NCBI GenBank assembly: GCA_036338025.1
Contig: JAYZDB010000123.1
Location: 1 to 21,466 of the forward strand
Direction of reading: 5' to 3'
Source: JAYZDB01 sp036338025
GTDB taxonomy: Bacteria; Planctomycetota; UBA1135; UBA2386
Length of the DNA: 21,466 bases
This document shows, in pieces, positions 21,086 through 21,466 of this stretch. The translations under genes were made by a program, and so were the position numbers. How positions within the stretch are numbered: position 1 is the first letter of the stretch; each line of letters begins with the position of its first letter. Under the pieces are notes generated by a model. It saw only the letters and a program-made list of their open reading frames with translations, was not told the DNA's origin and ran no database searches.

Positions 21086-21466
21086 ATGCCTCGGAATTCA
21101 AGCACCAAGGGGCGCTCAGTTGAGCGCTGCACCTTCTGTGAGAAGTCCCGCCATCACGTGCAATCACTGATCGCGGGTCCGCCAGGGGTCTATATCTGCA
21201 ACGAGTGCATCGAGATCTGCAACACGATCCTCAAGGAAGAGGACCGCAAATCCCACGAGACCTCCGGACCGACCTTCATCCGTGACCTGGTTCTCCAGGA
21301 CCGGATCCCGACCCCCGAGGAGATTGACACCCGGATTGGTGAATACGTGATCGGCCAGGACCAGGCCAAGCGGATTCTCGCCGTCGCGGTCTACAGCCAC
21401 TACCGGCGCTTGCACGCTCGCTACCAGGATCCCGACGTCGAACTCGAGAAGAGCAACATCCTGCTG
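21086..21466 (+). CDS. clpX: ATP-dependent Clp protease ATP-binding subunit ClpX (partial, N-terminal)
   Basis: The first 127 codons are present and the gene runs off the right edge. It begins at the ATG at 21086 with AAGGA directly upstream. The N-terminal zinc-binding domain has its four cysteines, C15-x2-C18 and C38-x2-C41 (CTFCEK, ICNECIEIC), which bind substrates and adaptors. The AAA+ domain begins with TPEEIDTRIGEYVIGQDQAK, and the window ends at KSNILL, just before the Walker A loop. ClpX unfolds tagged proteins and feeds them to ClpP, whose gene lies 122 bases upstream on the same strand. A structured leader separates the two. Confidence 0.97.
   Translation, partial: MPRNSSTKGRSVERCTFCEKSRHHVQSLIAGPPGVYICNECIEICNTILKEEDRKSHETSGPTFIRDLVLQDRIPTPEEIDTRIGEYVIGQDQAKRILAVAVYSHYRRLHARYQDPDVELEKSNILL

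Overview
The window is about 21.5 kb of GC-rich, densely packed bacterial chromosome with no sign of a mobile element, CRISPR array, tRNA or rRNA. Nearly every gene belongs to core information processing, cell envelope or protein quality control. I infer a member of the Planctomycetota or a close relative. The reasons are a TPR protein carrying RNA polymerase alpha C-terminal-like domains (a type I associate with that phylum), a divergent MreB-like actin paired with a coiled-coil protein, several starts without a Shine-Dalgarno sequence, and use of GTG and TTG starts. This assignment rests on general knowledge, not on a search.

Layout. Positions 1-2746 (minus strand): ssb, a coiled-coil protein, an actin-like ATPase and the start of an O-methyltransferase. 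Positions 2865-3442 (plus): a PilZ-domain protein and a two-helix membrane protein. Positions 3512-6622 (minus): rpmE, prfA, an unknown four-helix membrane protein and prmC, i.e. the classical L31/RF1/RF-methyltransferase cluster with one insertion, behind a good promoter. Positions 6745-8579 (minus): a lysine-rich unknown protein, a Maf-type pyrophosphatase and a membrane-anchored unknown protein, tightly coupled. Positions 8703-12081 (minus): murA, ffh and rpsP. Positions 12233-15557 (plus): a GT4 glycosyltransferase, the TPR/alpha-CTD protein and ruvA. Positions 15594-17405 (minus): mnmG. Positions 17615-21466 (plus): a secreted HEAT/TPR-like repeat protein, then tig, clpP and clpX (cut by the window end), the classical chaperone-protease cluster.

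How the parts relate. prfA and prmC encode a release factor and the enzyme that methylates its GGQ glutamine. ffh and rpsP serve protein targeting and the 30S subunit. tig-clpP-clpX couple nascent-chain folding to proteolysis. ruvA and ssb serve recombination and replication, murA starts peptidoglycan synthesis, and mnmG modifies wobble uridine in tRNA.

The best candidates for something undescribed are the actin-like/coiled-coil pair, whose actin has lost the usual phosphate-2 aspartate, and the TPR protein with two alpha-CTD-like modules, of which only the first keeps DNA-contact residues. Several intergenic inverted repeats (after ssb, in the rpmE, ffh and clpX leaders, and between convergent genes) are also recorded. 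No stretch longer than about 300 bases lacks a gene.
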